DNA of 36,235 bases from Butyrivibrio sp. (GCA_017470505.1 JAFUYO010000043.1:1-36235); one strand, 5' to 3'; positions 7,768 through 15,376 are shown, counted from the stretch's first letter. Notes: generated by a model not told the origin, from the letters alone. Made by a program: numbers and translations.

Positions 7768-9026
7768 ATCTCTACCTTAAAGTGCTCGAAGAGGATCTTT
7801 TCTGCCTCAGGATTCCAGAGTCCTGAGTGTGCCTTGCAGCTATCGTCAAGCTTTTTGAAGAACGGGTCTGTTTCGCCAAGCTTTCCAAAGTCGTCGATCG
7901 CTGTGAGAGGCATATCTATCTGAGTGTAGCACAGCTTCTTGCCGCCGGGGATATTGGGAAGGTTGCAGGTAGTCTCAGCTACTGCGTCAAGGCCTCCAAT
8001 GTGTGTTACCATGACGGAAGGATTTATCTCTCCCCTGGCGGCAAGCGTCAGGGCCTCAAGAAGGTCATCGTTGTTGCCGCCCGTGGTTCCAAGAATATGT
8101 GTGCTTGTGTAATGTGCGTTGTAAAGATTTATGTCAGCCTTGAACTGGTTGTCTGTGGGTCCTGCAAAGAAGTTCATGCAGCCGTCAAATGCAAGGAGTC
8201 TGTCTCCCATCTCAGCCACGCTCCTGACAGGGATGTATACGAATACGTCGTCATACCCGTGGCCCTCTGTGATCTCCATGAGCTTTTCTTCGGCATCATC
8301 TCCAGAGGTGTTAAAGTATATGAGCTCAACGCCGTTTTCTTTTGCAAACTCAGGGCTCAGAACCTGCGCCGCCCTCTTAAGCCTGGCGTCATCGACATCT
8401 GTTACGACGATCCTCTTAGGCTTATTCTCAAAGCGGATTCCATAGTTTACAGCTGAGAGTCCCATCGGACCGCACCCTCCCATGATGAGGATGTTTCCGC
8501 CCTCCTTGGTTCCCATTGTGTGGTTGTAGTTCTGCTTGTTGGTGTGGTAGTTGGCATGATATCCGCCGATTACGCAGCTGACGGGCTCTCCGAGGGATGC
8601 CATGTAGAAGCTGTCACCGTTATAAGGAAGCAGTGCATCCAGCTCCATAACCTCGTGAGGCATGATGCAGTAGGTTGCATCTCCGCCGCAGAAGCGGTAT
8701 GAGTATCCGGGTGAGTCGAGCTTGCCCTGGTAGTTGAGGGCGGGCTGAAGCGCCCACTTATCGCCGACCTTGTACTTGTCCTTCCACTTTTCACCGACTT
8801 CCACGATAACGCCTGAGCATTCGTGCCCTGTGATGATAGGATTAACGTCTATGTCCTGGGGCGCTCTCTTGTGCTTCTTGCCCTGCCTGGCAAGCTTGTA
8901 GGTCGACATGCAGATGCTGTCTGTCATGACCTTTACCAGAATCTCATCGTCCTTTATCTCGGGAAGCTCGAACTCCTCAAGTCGAAGGTCCATCTCTCCG
9001 TACATTCTTACTGCTCTTGTCTTCAT
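7764..9026 (-). CDS. SorE-like zinc-binding medium-chain dehydrogenase
   Basis: 420 residues of the zinc-dependent medium-chain dehydrogenase superfamily. Catalytic zinc ligands are visible as C39 (DSICMS), H68-E69 (GHE) and E147 (LGEPVS). The nucleotide fold has MGGCGPMG at about 192-199. The structural-zinc cysteine loop is absent. Opening MKTRAVRMYGEMDLRL and the ALNYQGKLDSPGYSYRFCGG stretch resemble L-sorbose-1-phosphate reductase (SorE) as I remember it, so the substrate is probably a hexitol or ketose phosphate made by the PTS. In a mannitol-type operon the expected enzyme would be the unrelated mannitol-1-phosphate dehydrogenase MtlD, which is not in the window. This protein may replace it, or the transporter may carry another polyol or sorbose. 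AGGAG ribosome site precedes the ATG. Confidence 0.78.
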   Translation of the reverse strand: MKTRAVRMYGEMDLRLEEFELPEIKDDEILVKVMTDSICMSTYKLARQGKKHKRAPQDIDVNPIITGHECSGVIVEVGEKWKDKYKVGDKWALQPALNYQGKLDSPGYSYRFCGGDATYCIMPHEVMELDALLPYNGDSFYMASLGEPVSCVIGGYHANYHTNKQNYNHTMGTKEGGNILIMGGCGPMGLSAVNYGIRFENKPKRIVVTDVDDARLKRAAQVLSPEFAKENGVELIYFNTSGDDAEEKLMEITEGHGYDDVFVYIPVRSVAEMGDRLLAFDGCMNFFAGPTDNQFKADINLYNAHYTSTHILGTTGGNNDDLLEALTLAARGEINPSVMVTHIGGLDAVAETTCNLPNIPGGKKLCYTQIDMPLTAIDDFGKLGETDPFFKKLDDSCKAHSGLWNPEAEKILFEHFKVEI

Positions 9027-9046
9027 AATTGCTCCTCTCCTGTATG

Positions 9047-9083
9047 GTCCCGGGACTTACCGCTTGCAGGAGTCCTTGGGACG
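9047..9083 (-). other. Intra-operon hairpin between EIIA and dehydrogenase genes
   Basis: An imperfect inverted repeat built from GGTCCCGGGAC and GTCCTTGGGACGG lies in the 80-bp gap. No T-run follows on the minus strand, so it is more likely an mRNA-stabilising or processing structure than a terminator. Confidence 0.35.
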
Positions 9084-9106
9084 GGTCAAAGTGTTCATTA
9101 TTTGTT

Positions 9107-9529
9107 TTACTCAGCTTCAAAAAAGCTGCTGATCTCTTCTTCGTTCATCTTGAGCAGTTTCTCGACACCGTCTTTCTCCGAAAACGTCATTGCTATCTTC
9201 GAGAGGACCTTTAGGTGCTCATCGCCGACCGCTGCTATTCCTATTACCACTTTTGCTTTTTCGCTTGCTCCCCACTCCTGTCCCTTGGGAAAGGTCATGA
9301 GCACAAGCCCTGTCTTTTTGATGTCTTTTTTGGCCTCCTCGATACCGTGAGGAATTGCCACCTCGTTCCCGATATATGTGTTAAAAACCTTCTCTTTATC
9401 GAGCATCGCCTGTGTGTAATGCTCGTTTGTGTACCCCTGTGAAGTGAATATTTCGCCGATCTTTCTGATCACATCTTCTTTGGCCATCGGCTCCTGGTTG
9501 ATAAAGATATTTTTTGCTTCTAGAATCAT
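9107..9529 (-). CDS. mtlF: PTS mannitol/fructose-type EIIA
   Basis: 140 residues, a single EIIA domain of the mannitol/fructose class. The phosphorylated His61 lies in the family motif GNEVAIPHG. It takes phosphate from HPr and passes it to the EIIB domain fused to MtlA. The upstream gene is the broken mtlR (14-bp gap) and a GGAGGG ribosome site precedes the ATG. A free-standing EIIA matches an MtlA lacking its own A domain, as found at 10719. Specificity (mannitol against a related hexitol) depends on the EIIC and is not set by this subunit. Confidence 0.9.
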   Translation of the reverse strand: MILEAKNIFINQEPMAKEDVIRKIGEIFTSQGYTNEHYTQAMLDKEKVFNTYIGNEVAIPHGIEEAKKDIKKTGLVLMTFPKGQEWGASEKAKVVIGIAAVGDEHLKVLSKIAMTFSEKDGVEKLLKMNEEEISSFFEAE

Positions 9530-9543
9530 TTTGCCCTCCGTTT

Positions 9544-10663
9544 CTACAGACCGTTAAGCTGCTCAGTAAAGTAGGTCTTAAGTATCTTTTGTAATTTATC
9601 CCGAATGCCGTCCTCGTCGCCCTGCTTGAGGGTACTTAGGAACGCCTCATCTTCTATTATCGCGCTCGACACTCTTCCGAGCATCTCCGCGTTTTGTCCT
9701 CTGTTCTCATCTATTGGCATTGTCATGCACAGCACTGCCCTTATCCCGTTCAGCTTTTCATTTTGAAAAAGGCTGCCTCCCTGGGACGTGGCCGTCACTA
9801 TCTGACAATCTCTGACTGCTTTACTTCTACAATGGAACAGTGCTATCCCTATCTCGGGAAAGAGCTGAGTCATTACCTGCTCTCTCGCGATAATGTCTGC
9901 AGAAAGTACTGCTGCCGCCTTTTGTGTATCCGTCAGATCTGCCGCAAGAAGCCGGATCAGCGCCTCAAGCTGAATATCCTGTGGCACCTTCAGATGATGA
10001 TATCTTCTGATAACCCCCTTTACCCTGGTGATTATCCCGTTTATCTCATCGAGCTGTCTTGTGAAGTCGTTGTTCTCCTGTCTTGCCGGCATTGATGAAT
10101 ATTCGTCGATCTTGACACCGATCTGCAGAACATCCTTCTGCGTGATCAGTGGATTTACCAGACAGTAATCAACTCCCAGGTTGTCCACTTCAATACTTGA
10201 GATAAAAAAATCTGTCCTGGATATCACGTGCGGACTGATCTCGTCAATTCCGTACGCCTTAAAAGATATATCCCATCCCTCGAATCTGCTCTTTAGCTTG
10301 GCCATCATGAGCCTCGCGACTCCGAAGCCGCTCGCGCAGATAACTCCGATAGTGACAGATCTCTTTTTTCTCCTGCGGGATTCTATCTTCTCCTTTGCTG
10401 CGCCGAAGTGCATTGCAAGGTACCCGATCTCCGCTTCGCTTACCTGTAGTCCTGTCTTCTGTGTTATAACCCCTGCCGCCCTCTCCCTTTCTGCGCACAA
10501 GGGTAAGATCGTACTTTGCAAGTATCCCTGAAATGTATTCAGCTTCCCTTAAAATTGTGCGTTTGCTTACACCCAGAGCGTCAGCGACTTCTTTGTCAGT
10601 CGCCGGCTGCTCTGCGCGGAGTAAATATAATAATATTTCTCTGATGCGTGGTGTAAGTTCCAT
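9544..10663 (-). pseudogene. mtlR: Disrupted mtlR-type PRD activator (internal deletion plus frame change)
   Basis: Two pieces of one MtlR/BglG-like regulator lie in different frames. The 5' piece starts at ATG 10663 (GGAG ribosome site) and encodes a helix-turn-helix of about 60 residues (KEVADALGVSKRTILRE). The 3' piece, open from about 10521 to 9544, begins within the end of PRD2 (EIGYLAMHFGAA) and continues with an EIIB-like domain (VICASGFGVARL) and an EIIA-like domain (ALFHCRSKAV). Intact family members are near 650-700 residues. Here the second HTH, PRD1 and most of PRD2, some 300 residues, are absent. The junction falls near 10465-10485 in a G-rich stretch and needs a +1 (or -2) shift. 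An internal deletion is the simplest reading. A sequencing error cannot restore the missing domains. The downstream EIIA gene is intact. Confidence 0.8.
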
Positions 10664-10718
10664 GTCTGCTCCATTTTTCCGGAACAATCAGCTAACCGGT
10701 ATGTCTTTCTGTTGTTCC

Positions 10719-12122
10719 TTAGAATTTGAGCTCCTCTGCCAGCCGGTCATATTCAGGTGCTGACATGAAGTTGCTTATTGTGATTATCCTGGCCTTCGGT
10801 GCGCTCTTTTTGGCCCTTCCTGCCAGATCCTTGTGTGTTACAACTATCTGTGTGCCATCAGGTATCTCTGAAACAGATGCGTGATTTACCTCGATATCCG
10901 TTCTTCCAACCTCAGCGAGCTTCTTCCTCAATACGGTTGCTCCCATTGCTGAAGAGCCCATTCCTGCGTCGCAGGCAAATACAATCTTTTTGATATCTGA
11001 AGAATCAGTCTTTACAAGGTCATCTGCAATAGTCTTAACTTCTGAAACTGCTACGCCCTTTGACTGAGCCTTCATCTGCTTCATCTCTTTCTCAGAGTCT
11101 GCGAGAGACTGCTTTGAGTTTGAAAGCCTGATGATGGGAGCTGCGATCACGAATGAAACAGCTGCTGCAACTACTACTGAGAGAAGAACCATGAAGGTTG
11201 ATCCCTTAGGAGCCATTCCAAGGTAAGCGATGACAGAGCCGGGTGCAGGAGGTCCTGCAAGACCAAGCCCCGCTGCTGTGTTGAAGATCATGGCTGCCAC
11301 TGAACCGCCGATTGTTGCAAGTAAAAGGAGCGGGTTCATCAGTACATAAGGGAAGTAGATCTCGTGGATTCCGCCAAGCAGGTGAATGATGAGTGCTCCG
11401 GGTGCTGAATCCCTGGTTGTCTTGTCTTTGGAGAAGAGCCAGTAAGCAACAAGTACGCCTGTACCTGCGCCGGGGTTAGTCTCGATCATGTAGAAGATTG
11501 ACTTGCCGGCTGAAGCAACCTGCTCAGCTCCGAGAGGAGTGAAGATACCGTGGTTGATCGCGTTATTAAGGAAAAGAACCTTGGCAGGCTCAACGAATAC
11601 AGAAACAAGAGGCAGGATGTTGTTGTCAACAAGAACTGCTACGCCTGCGTTGAGGACTGCAAGTACACCACCCATGAAAGGTCCGATGATGTAGTAACCG
11701 ATGATTGCAAGGAGTAGACCTAAGATACCAACCGAGAAGTTGTTCACCAGCATCTCGAATCCGGCAGGGATCTTGCCCTCAACTGCCTTGTCGAACTGCC
11801 TGATAACCCATCCTGCAAGAGGTCCTGCAACCATTGCGCCCATGAACATTGTGTACTCTGTTCCGCAGATAACACCGATCGTCATGATCGCGCCCATAAC
11901 TGCTCCACGGGCTCCGCCTACCATTTTACCACCCTGGTAAGCGATGAGTACGGGAAGAACGTATGTAAGCATCGGGCCTACGATAGAACTAAGAGCTGCA
12001 TTTGGAAGCCAGCCGCTGTCAATGAATAATGCAGTGAGGAGCCCCCACGCGATAAATGCTCCGATATTCGGCATGACCATTCCGCTCAGGAACCGACCAA
12101 AGCTTTGTACTTTTTCTTTCAT
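10719..12122 (-). CDS. mtlA: PTS mannitol-type EIICB transporter
   Basis: 467 residues. The N-terminal EIIC membrane domain (about 1-335, several hydrophobic segments) carries the mannitol-class signature GGIHEIYFPYV with E254. A linker rich in K/E/S follows, then an EIIB domain whose phosphocysteine is C384 in ACDAGMGSSAMG. There is no fused EIIA; that function is encoded separately at 9107. It imports and phosphorylates mannitol or a close hexitol, giving the 1-phosphate in the cytoplasm. It is the first gene of the operon, with an AAGGGG ribosome site, a leader of about 145 bases, a good promoter at 12276-12304 and an MtlR-like operator upstream. Specificity for mannitol is by family, not proof. 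Confidence 0.93.
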   Translation of the reverse strand: MKEKVQSFGRFLSGMVMPNIGAFIAWGLLTALFIDSGWLPNAALSSIVGPMLTYVLPVLIAYQGGKMVGGARGAVMGAIMTIGVICGTEYTMFMGAMVAGPLAGWVIRQFDKAVEGKIPAGFEMLVNNFSVGILGLLLAIIGYYIIGPFMGGVLAVLNAGVAVLVDNNILPLVSVFVEPAKVLFLNNAINHGIFTPLGAEQVASAGKSIFYMIETNPGAGTGVLVAYWLFSKDKTTRDSAPGALIIHLLGGIHEIYFPYVLMNPLLLLATIGGSVAAMIFNTAAGLGLAGPPAPGSVIAYLGMAPKGSTFMVLLSVVVAAAVSFVIAAPIIRLSNSKQSLADSEKEMKQMKAQSKGVAVSEVKTIADDLVKTDSSDIKKIVFACDAGMGSSAMGATVLRKKLAEVGRTDIEVNHASVSEIPDGTQIVVTHKDLAGRAKKSAPKARIITISNFMSAPEYDRLAEELKF

Positions 12123-12275
12123 TTCATATCCCCTTCCAACCTATAAAGGTAATGAGCTGCCACAGAATTAAGTTCGCGCAAAACTATTTGTTTTCTCTGA
12201 ACAGTTCTATTTATCCCGCACGTCTGCAGGAAGTTTACTTGTAATCTCGAAGGCGCCTTAAGTTGTTGTAAGTTC

Positions 12276-12304
12276 ATTGTATTTTGACGCCAAACAAATT
12301 GCAA
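12276..12304 (-). promoter_or_regulatory. mtlA: Promoter of the mannitol-type PTS operon
   Basis: Minus-strand TTGCAA (12299-12304) and TACAAT (12276-12281) are separated by exactly 17 bases. The spacer itself contains a near-palindrome, TTTGACGCCAAA (12283-12294, 10 of 12 positions symmetric), placed where a repressor could block polymerase. The predicted transcript starts near 12269, leaving a leader of about 145 bases before mtlA. Confidence 0.6.
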
Positions 12305-12321
12305 TCAATACATCTTCAACT

Positions 12322-12344
12322 TTGTCACCTTCAGAAAGTGACAA
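12322..12344. promoter_or_regulatory. MtlR-operator-like inverted repeat
   Basis: Perfect 7-bp arms TTGTCAC (12322-12328) and GTGACAA (12338-12344) are 9 bases apart, centred about 64 bases upstream of the predicted start. The Bacillus MtlR activator site, from memory TTGNCACA-N4-TGTGNCAA, has half-sites of the same sequence but a spacing of 6 between these cores. Position fits an activator site upstream of -35. The spacing difference is the weak point. Confidence 0.5.
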
Positions 12345-12374
12345 GTGCTTAAGAACGCGTGGCTGTGCGGTTTT

Positions 12375-12407
12375 AAAAAAAGGGGGGGCGCGCCCCGGGA
12401 GCCGGGG
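12375..12407 (-). terminator. GC-rich intrinsic terminator upstream of the mtl promoter
   Basis: On the minus strand two overlapping GC-rich palindromes (CCCCGG-CTC-CCGGGG at 12393-12407 and GGGGCGCGCCCC at 12385-12396) are followed by CCC and seven T residues (12375-12381). This would stop minus-strand transcripts coming from ftsH about 600 bases upstream before they reach the mtl promoter. Confidence 0.6.
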
Positions 12408-12447
12408 TGTTGGTAAATGGACGCAGGGGTGTTGGTGGGCGGACGCG
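12404..12447. repeat. 22-bp GC-rich tandem repeat, two copies
   Basis: GGGGTGTTGGT-AAAT-GGACGCA (12404-12425) is followed directly by GGGGTGTTGGT-GGGC-GGACGCG (12426-12447), then a further GACGCA. Base composition differs sharply from the AT-rich flanks. No coding function is evident. Confidence 0.7.
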
Positions 12448-12494
12448 GACGCAGGGAGCATCAGAGGGCTCCTCATCAAGAGAGGCAACTCATT

Positions 12495-12729
12495 TTTTCA
12501 CTATATCGGGTTGCCGTTAGAAATTTGACCCTTTTACCCCTTAGAACACCCTTTTTTTGAGAGCTGCTTTTCACTATTTGAAGTTTCAAAAAAAATTTGA
12601 CCCCTAAAACTGCATTTTAGGGGTCAAATTTTTATTCATGTACCTAAATAGTGAAAATCAGTAAAAAAAACAAGTCAAAAACATGGGTAAAAGGGTCAAA
12701 AAAACAACAAACCTCCTATATAGTGAAAA
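12495..12729. repeat. Nested palindromic element, copy A (235 bp)
   Basis: Four perfect inverted repeats are nested around one centre. From outside in they are TTTTCACTATAT/ATATAGTGAAAA (12495-12506, 12718-12729), TTTGACCCTTTTACCC and its complement (12524-12539, 12685-12700), TTTTCACTATTT/AAATAGTGAAAA (12568-12579, 12646-12657), and a 17-bp central stem beginning AAATTTGACCCC (12593-12609, 12615-12631) with a 5-base loop CTGCA. The outer pair of motifs repeats the inner pair. A shorter relative lies at 19868-20032. It encodes no plausible protein. It could be a non-autonomous mobile element, a structured RNA or a bidirectional terminator. Confidence 0.75.
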
Positions 12730-12761
12730 TTACTGCCTGATCGCACAATTGATACTGGTCA

Positions 12762-12853
12762 GGAACTGTAGCGAAATAACTTGAACATTTTACTTGCCTG
12801 ATTTCCCAAATGCTGCGTCAGAAATCCTCGACAATGTTAGCGACCGAAAGTAA
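12762..12853. repeat. GGAACTGT repeat, truncated copy a
   Basis: About 92 bp matching the left part of the adjacent copy b. Shared landmarks in order are GGAACTGTAGCGAA, a TTACTTG segment, TTTCCC and GCTGCGTCAGAAA. The right half and right terminal repeat are missing. It runs directly into copy b, so the pair looks like a partial tandem duplication or an insertion of one copy next to another. Confidence 0.6.
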
Positions 12854-13007
12854 GGAACTGTAGCGAATTTACTTAGTCATTTGACTTGTCTGCTTTCCCG
12901 ACAGCTGCGTCAGAAAGCCTCGCCGTAGCCCGCTACGGCTACGTTTTCTTCCTTGCTCTCGGAAAAGCATCCTGCGCCAAATAACTAAGTAATTCTGCTA
13001 CAGTTCC
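12854..13007. repeat. GGAACTGT MITE-like element, full copy b
   Basis: A 154-bp element bounded by GGAACTGTAGC (12854-12864) and its exact complement (12997-13007). Similarity of the ends continues imperfectly for about 30 bases through an ACTTAGT-ATTTG segment. The interior is itself palindromic around CCGTAGC/GCTACGG. The right end begins about 10 bases past the ftsH stop codon. Terminal inverted repeats, no coding capacity and several dispersed relatives (17440, 18999, 32557) are the marks of a MITE-type or REP-type repeat. Confidence 0.7.
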
Positions 13008-13017
13008 TAACGCGCAA

Positions 13018-15300
13018 TCATTTGTCGAAGTCGTCGGGGACGTGAGAGAAGAGACCTCGTTTTGTGGATTCGCCAGACGCGCTGCCCTCAGCAGCGCTCC
13101 TTTCTGCCTCTCCGAGTGTCACATCAAAGGCATTTCCGCGGATTCCGTCATCGCTGCCGGGTGTTGCACTTCCATCATTTGCGGCCTCTCCGCTGACCTC
13201 ACCGGCTACACCTGCCGAAGCACCTCCGCCGATCGCATCAGCTCCACCCGCTTCTGCACTTCCGCCGGCTTCATCGCCTGCTACCACGGCAGCGCCGCCT
13301 TCGTTCTTGACGGGAACATCCTCGCCGACGAGGGCCGACTCTGCTCTTGTCGCGTAGATCCTCAGGCGCTTGGCTTCCTTGGCCTCTTCCTCGGTGGGCT
13401 CGGGGATGTTCTCAACCTCGCGGTAGATCTTCATGAACTCCTTGCCTGTGATGGTCTCCTTCTCAATGAGGAACTGGGCTATCCTGTCCATTGCATCGAG
13501 GTGATCCCTTATTATCTGCTTTGCCTTCTCGTAGCAGTCTGAGAGGAGCTTCTGGACCTCCGCGTCAACCTCTGCCGCTGTTGCGTCTGAGCAGTTCAGC
13601 ACCCTGTTTCCGTCGAGGTATCTGTTCTGGATCGACTCAAGCTGCATGAGTCCGAACCTGTCGCTCATACCGAACATCGTGATCATGCTGCGTGCCATGT
13701 TGGTCGCCTTCTCTATGTCGTTCTCGGCACCTGTCGTCACGGTGTTGAAGATGACCTCCTCAGCAGCGCGTCCGCCGAGTGAAACGATGATGTCGTCGAT
13801 TATCTCGTCCTTGGTCTGAAGATACTTCTCATCCTCGGGAACCTGCATAACATAGCCGAGAGCTCCCATGGTCCTGGGAACGATCGTGATCTTCTGAACG
13901 GGCTCCGTGTTCTTCTGAACAGCGCTGATAAGCGCATGTCCGACCTCGTGATAGGAGACAATCTTTCTCTCCTCCTTGCTGAGGATCCTGTCCTTTTTCT
14001 CTTTGCCGACGAGCACCTGCTCAACCGCCTCCATGAGATCGTGCTGGCAGACGTACTCCCTGTGCGCCTTAACTGCGTTGATCGCAGCCTCGTTTATCAT
14101 GTTGGCAAGGTCGGACCCGACAGCTCCGCTGGTTGCGAGGGCAATCCCCTTGAGGTCGACGGTCTCGTCCATCTTGACGTCCTTGGAGTGGACCTTTAAT
14201 ATCTCTTCTCTTCCCTTGAGATCGGGCTTGTCTACGATAATTCTCCTGTCGAAACGCCCCGGGCGAAGCAGCGCCTTGTCGAGGATCTCGGGTCTGTTGG
14301 TCGCGCCGAGTATCAGCACGCCCTTCGATGAGTCAAATCCGTCCATCTCAGACAACAGCTGGTTGAGCGTCTGCTCTCTCTCCTCGTTTCCGCCGCCGTA
14401 CTTGCTGTCACGGCTCCTGCCGATCGCGTCTATCTCGTCTATGAAAATGATGCAGGGCGCATTTTTGCTCGCCTCGGAAAAGAGATCACGGACACGGCTA
14501 GCGCCGACACCGACATACAGCTCTATGAAGTCAGAGCCTGCAAGTGAGTAAAAAGGAACGTGCGCCTCGCCCGCTACTGCCTTTGCAAGGAGCGTCTTAC
14601 CTGTTCCGGGAGGTCCCACGAGGAGCGCGCCCTTGGGGAGCTTGGCTCCGATCTTGGCATATTTTGACGGGTTGTGCAAAAAGTCTACGACTTCAACAAG
14701 CGACTCTTTTGCCTCGTCCTCGCCTGCAACATCCTTAAACGTAACGCCGGTCTCCTTCTGCACATAGACCTTGGCATTGCTCTTCCCGACGCTCAAGGGT
14801 CCGCCGCTCTTCCCCATTCTCCTGAATATCAGTGAGAGCAACAGCCACATCAGAAGGATAGGTGCAATATAATAGAGGATAAAAGACAGGATCGCCCCGG
14901 ATGAATCCGGAACCTCGCTCGAAACCTCAACTCCGGCATCGAGCATCCTCTGAGTCAGGACGCTGTCCTCCTCGGCTTTTCCGGTGTAATAGGTTATGGT
15001 CGAATATCCTGTCAGGGAGTAGCCGAATCCCAGCTGGTCCTCAGCTTTTTTCTCCTTGGGATAGATGTTGACGCGGTCATCCTCGATGACGATCTTCTCG
15101 ATCTTGCCCTCTTCTACCATCTGTATAAACTCTGTGTAGCTGACCTCAGAGTTGGTGTTCTCCGAAAAAGCCCGGAGGAAATATGTCATACACACCATTG
15201 TCACAAGAGCTGCCACCAGAAGGAGTATCAGATTCTGCCCCCTTGGCGACTTGTTGTCTCCCCCTCCGAGGGGATTATTATTTCTTTGATTATTATCCAT
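13018..15300 (-). CDS. ftsH: FtsH-family membrane AAA+ zinc metalloprotease
   Basis: 760 residues, longer than typical FtsH (about 610-650) because of a C-terminal tail. Order of features: cytoplasmic N-terminus, TM1 (about 22-43), extracytoplasmic region, TM2 (about 137-159), AAA+ ATPase with P-loop GPPGTGKT (229-236), Walker B IIFIDE (284-289) and arginine-finger region LLRPGRFDRR, then the M41 protease with HEVGH (451-455) and a later Asp in AENDIEK. It extracts and degrades membrane and short-lived cytosolic proteins. The pore loop reads ELYVGVG where most FtsH proteins have Phe-Val-Gly, so Tyr262 replaces the aromatic Phe. The last 90 or so residues are Gly/Ala/Ser/Glu-rich and probably disordered. 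Its place next to pyrG suggests a paralogue. Confidence 0.95.
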   Translation of the reverse strand: MDNNQRNNNPLGGGDNKSPRGQNLILLLVAALVTMVCMTYFLRAFSENTNSEVSYTEFIQMVEEGKIEKIVIEDDRVNIYPKEKKAEDQLGFGYSLTGYSTITYYTGKAEEDSVLTQRMLDAGVEVSSEVPDSSGAILSFILYYIAPILLMWLLLSLIFRRMGKSGGPLSVGKSNAKVYVQKETGVTFKDVAGEDEAKESLVEVVDFLHNPSKYAKIGAKLPKGALLVGPPGTGKTLLAKAVAGEAHVPFYSLAGSDFIELYVGVGASRVRDLFSEASKNAPCIIFIDEIDAIGRSRDSKYGGGNEEREQTLNQLLSEMDGFDSSKGVLILGATNRPEILDKALLRPGRFDRRIIVDKPDLKGREEILKVHSKDVKMDETVDLKGIALATSGAVGSDLANMINEAAINAVKAHREYVCQHDLMEAVEQVLVGKEKKDRILSKEERKIVSYHEVGHALISAVQKNTEPVQKITIVPRTMGALGYVMQVPEDEKYLQTKDEIIDDIIVSLGGRAAEEVIFNTVTTGAENDIEKATNMARSMITMFGMSDRFGLMQLESIQNRYLDGNRVLNCSDATAAEVDAEVQKLLSDCYEKAKQIIRDHLDAMDRIAQFLIEKETITGKEFMKIYREVENIPEPTEEEAKEAKRLRIYATRAESALVGEDVPVKNEGGAAVVAGDEAGGSAEAGGADAIGGGASAGVAGEVSGEAANDGSATPGSDDGIRGNAFDVTLGEAERSAAEGSASGESTKRGLFSHVPDDFDK

Positions 15301-15345
15301 TGATTTTCCTACTTCCTTAAATGCTCGTTCATGCTATAATATGAT

Positions 15346-15376
15346 GATGACAGTATCCATGAATATCTCTGTCATC
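15346..15376. promoter_or_regulatory. Inverted repeat in the ftsH/pyrG divergent region
   Basis: GATGACAG (15346-15353) and CTGTCATC (15369-15376) form a perfect 8-bp inverted repeat 15 bases apart between two divergent genes. TATAAT boxes occur on the plus strand at 15335-15340 and 15389-15394, but neither has a convincing -35 at 17 bases. The site could be an operator serving either gene or a leader hairpin. Confidence 0.35.

Noticed and set aside
9544-10521. An intact stand-alone EIIB-EIIA protein started from a TTG
   Set aside because: No ribosome site precedes that TTG, and the frame begins with residues that only make sense as part of a broken PRD regulator.
12119-12488. Two small minus-strand open frames of 61 and 76 codons upstream of mtlA
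   Set aside because: They overlap the predicted promoter, the operator-like repeat and the GC-rich terminator, have no ribosome site and show no family resemblance.
12495-12729. CRISPR-like array suggested by recurring TTTTCACTAT and TTTGACCC motifs
   Set aside because: The motifs are arranged as nested inverted repeats, not direct repeats with regular spacers, and no cas gene is present.
13042-13542. Long plus-strand open frames opposite the ftsH tail
   Set aside because: They mirror the repetitive Gly/Ala/Ser codons of the FtsH C-terminus and have no start signals or recognisable domains.
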